Below, piece after piece: positions 5,815 to 6,404 of a DNA stretch of 6,404 nt (position 1 is the stretch's first letter; each line of letters starts with the position of its first letter). Source of the DNA: Actinomycetes bacterium (GTDB taxonomy: Bacteria; Actinomycetota; Actinomycetes; Actinomycetales; Cellulomonadaceae); NCBI GenBank assembly GCA_023388235.1, contig JAEWGQ010000063.1:1-6404 (forward strand), read 5' to 3'. The notes under the pieces were generated by a model that searched no databases, was not told the origin of the DNA, and was given only the letters and a program-made list of their open reading frames with translations. The translations under genes and the position numbers were made by a program.

Positions 5815-6404
5815 ATGTCGTTCACCGGTCCCGCCTCCCGCGTCCCCCGCACGCCCACGCTGCCGCAGGGGGAGGCCGTCGCGTCGTACGGCACCTACCT
5901 CGAGGCGCAGCGCGCGGTCGACCACCTGTCGGACCGGCAGTTCCCCGTCCAGCTCGTGACGATCGTCGGCACCGACCTGCAGATGGTCGAGCGCGTGACC
6001 GGGCGGCTCACGTACGCGCGGGTCGCGATGGGCGGCTTCGGCTCCGGCGCCTGGTTCGGCGTGTTCGTCGGCCTGCTGTTCCTGCTCACCAGCGACAACG
6101 CGGGCATCCTGCTCACGTCCGTGCTCGTCGGCGGCGGCTTCGGGCTGCTGTTCTCGGTGATCTTCTACTCGTTCACGGGCGGCAAGCGCGACTTCACCTC
6201 GCAGAGCCAGATCGTGGCGTCGCAGTACGCCGTGCTGTGCCAGCGGGAGAAGGCGGACGACGCGCGCCTGCTGCTGCGCGAGCTCGGCGGCGTCCGGCCC
6301 GCGGCGCCCACGCCGGTGCCGCCGGCCGCCCCGTTCGGCTCGCGGCCCTCGGACCCGTCCGCGACGTACCCCGCGCCGCCCGTGCCCCCGGCGCCCGGCA
6401 CGCC
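5815..6404 (+). CDS. General stress protein, YflT/GSP17M-like membrane protein, cut by window edge
   Basis: The 196 visible codons encode a member of the actinobacterial general stress protein group with a YflT-like domain. Residues 24-64 carry the family pattern SYGTYLEAQRAVDHLSD, FPVQLVTIVGTDL and VERVTGRLTY, probably a small cytosolic alpha/beta domain. Two glycine-rich transmembrane helices follow, about 73-92 (GSGAWFGVFVGLLFLL) and 97-119 (VLVGGGFGLLFSVIFYSF). A short conserved charged region, GGKRDFTSQSQIVASQYAVL, spans 122-141. From about 161 the protein turns into a Pro/Ala-rich, probably disordered cytosolic tail that continues past the right edge. The ATG at 5815 has a strong Shine-Dalgarno. 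The gene diverges from the MgtE-like gene across a 141-base shared promoter region. The biochemical role of the family is unknown, and I see no clear stress-sigma promoter, so stress control here rests only on the family name. Confidence 0.9.
   Translation, partial: MSFTGPASRVPRTPTLPQGEAVASYGTYLEAQRAVDHLSDRQFPVQLVTIVGTDLQMVERVTGRLTYARVAMGGFGSGAWFGVFVGLLFLLTSDNAGILLTSVLVGGGFGLLFSVIFYSFTGGKRDFTSQSQIVASQYAVLCQREKADDARLLLRELGGVRPAAPTPVPPAAPFGSRPSDPSATYPAPPVPPAPGT

Noticed and set aside
5674..5925. In-frame upstream extension of the MgtE-like gene to an ATG at 5925
   Set aside because: It would overlap the divergent stress gene and its ribosome binding site, and the added residues show no domain.
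4598..5959. Long plus-strand open frame opposite the MgtE-like gene
   Set aside because: Its product is Ser/Arg-rich low complexity with no domain, and it mirrors a gene with clear MgtE-N and CBS motifs. It is a GC-rich antisense shadow.
5895..6401. Two short minus-strand open frames opposite the general stress gene
   Set aside because: They lack ribosome binding sites and motifs and lie antisense to a well-supported gene.

Overview
The window is very GC-rich with strong G/C bias at third codon positions. It carries actinobacterial gene families in an actinobacterial order, so the source is most likely an Actinomycetota chromosome. A Cellulomonas-like member of the Micrococcales is a guess from composition only. 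I see no mobile element, CRISPR array, tRNA, rRNA or phage gene, and coding density is high.

Layout. Six genes lie on the minus strand and one on the plus strand. Reading the minus strand from right to left: a soluble protein with PRC-barrel-like, MgtE-N and paired CBS domains (5673-4345); a two-helix DUF1003 membrane protein overlapping it by 8 bases (4352-3813); a GC-rich hairpin and a short tandem repeat; Mrp/ApbC, a P-loop ATPase of Fe-S cluster assembly (3696-2530); a DeoR/GlpR-type regulator (2468-1662); galactokinase GalK, overlapping the regulator by 4 bases (1665-367); and the first 107 codons of a metallo-beta-lactamase-fold hydrolase that runs off the left edge (323-1). On the plus strand, divergent from the MgtE-like gene, is a YflT-type general stress protein that runs off the right edge (5815-6404).

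How the genes work together. The right half (stress protein, MgtE-N/CBS protein, DUF1003, Mrp) looks like a conserved actinobacterial neighbourhood. From memory it resembles the Mycobacterium tuberculosis Rv1229c-Rv1234 region. The MgtE-like protein has the cytosolic Mg-sensing architecture of an MgtE transporter but no membrane domain. It is translationally coupled to a small two-helix membrane protein, so the two may form one sensing or membrane complex; this is inference. The left half is a sugar-catabolism unit in which a DeoR-type repressor is coupled to galK. The usual partner galT is not between or beside them.

Expression signals fall into two classes. GalK, DUF1003 and the stress protein have clear Shine-Dalgarno sequences. 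The regulator, Mrp, the MgtE-like gene and possibly the hydrolase have no good Shine-Dalgarno, and each has a -10-like hexamer 6-7 bases before its start codon. That is the arrangement expected for leaderless mRNAs, which are common in Actinobacteria. It also guided the start codons chosen for the regulator, Mrp and the MgtE-like gene.
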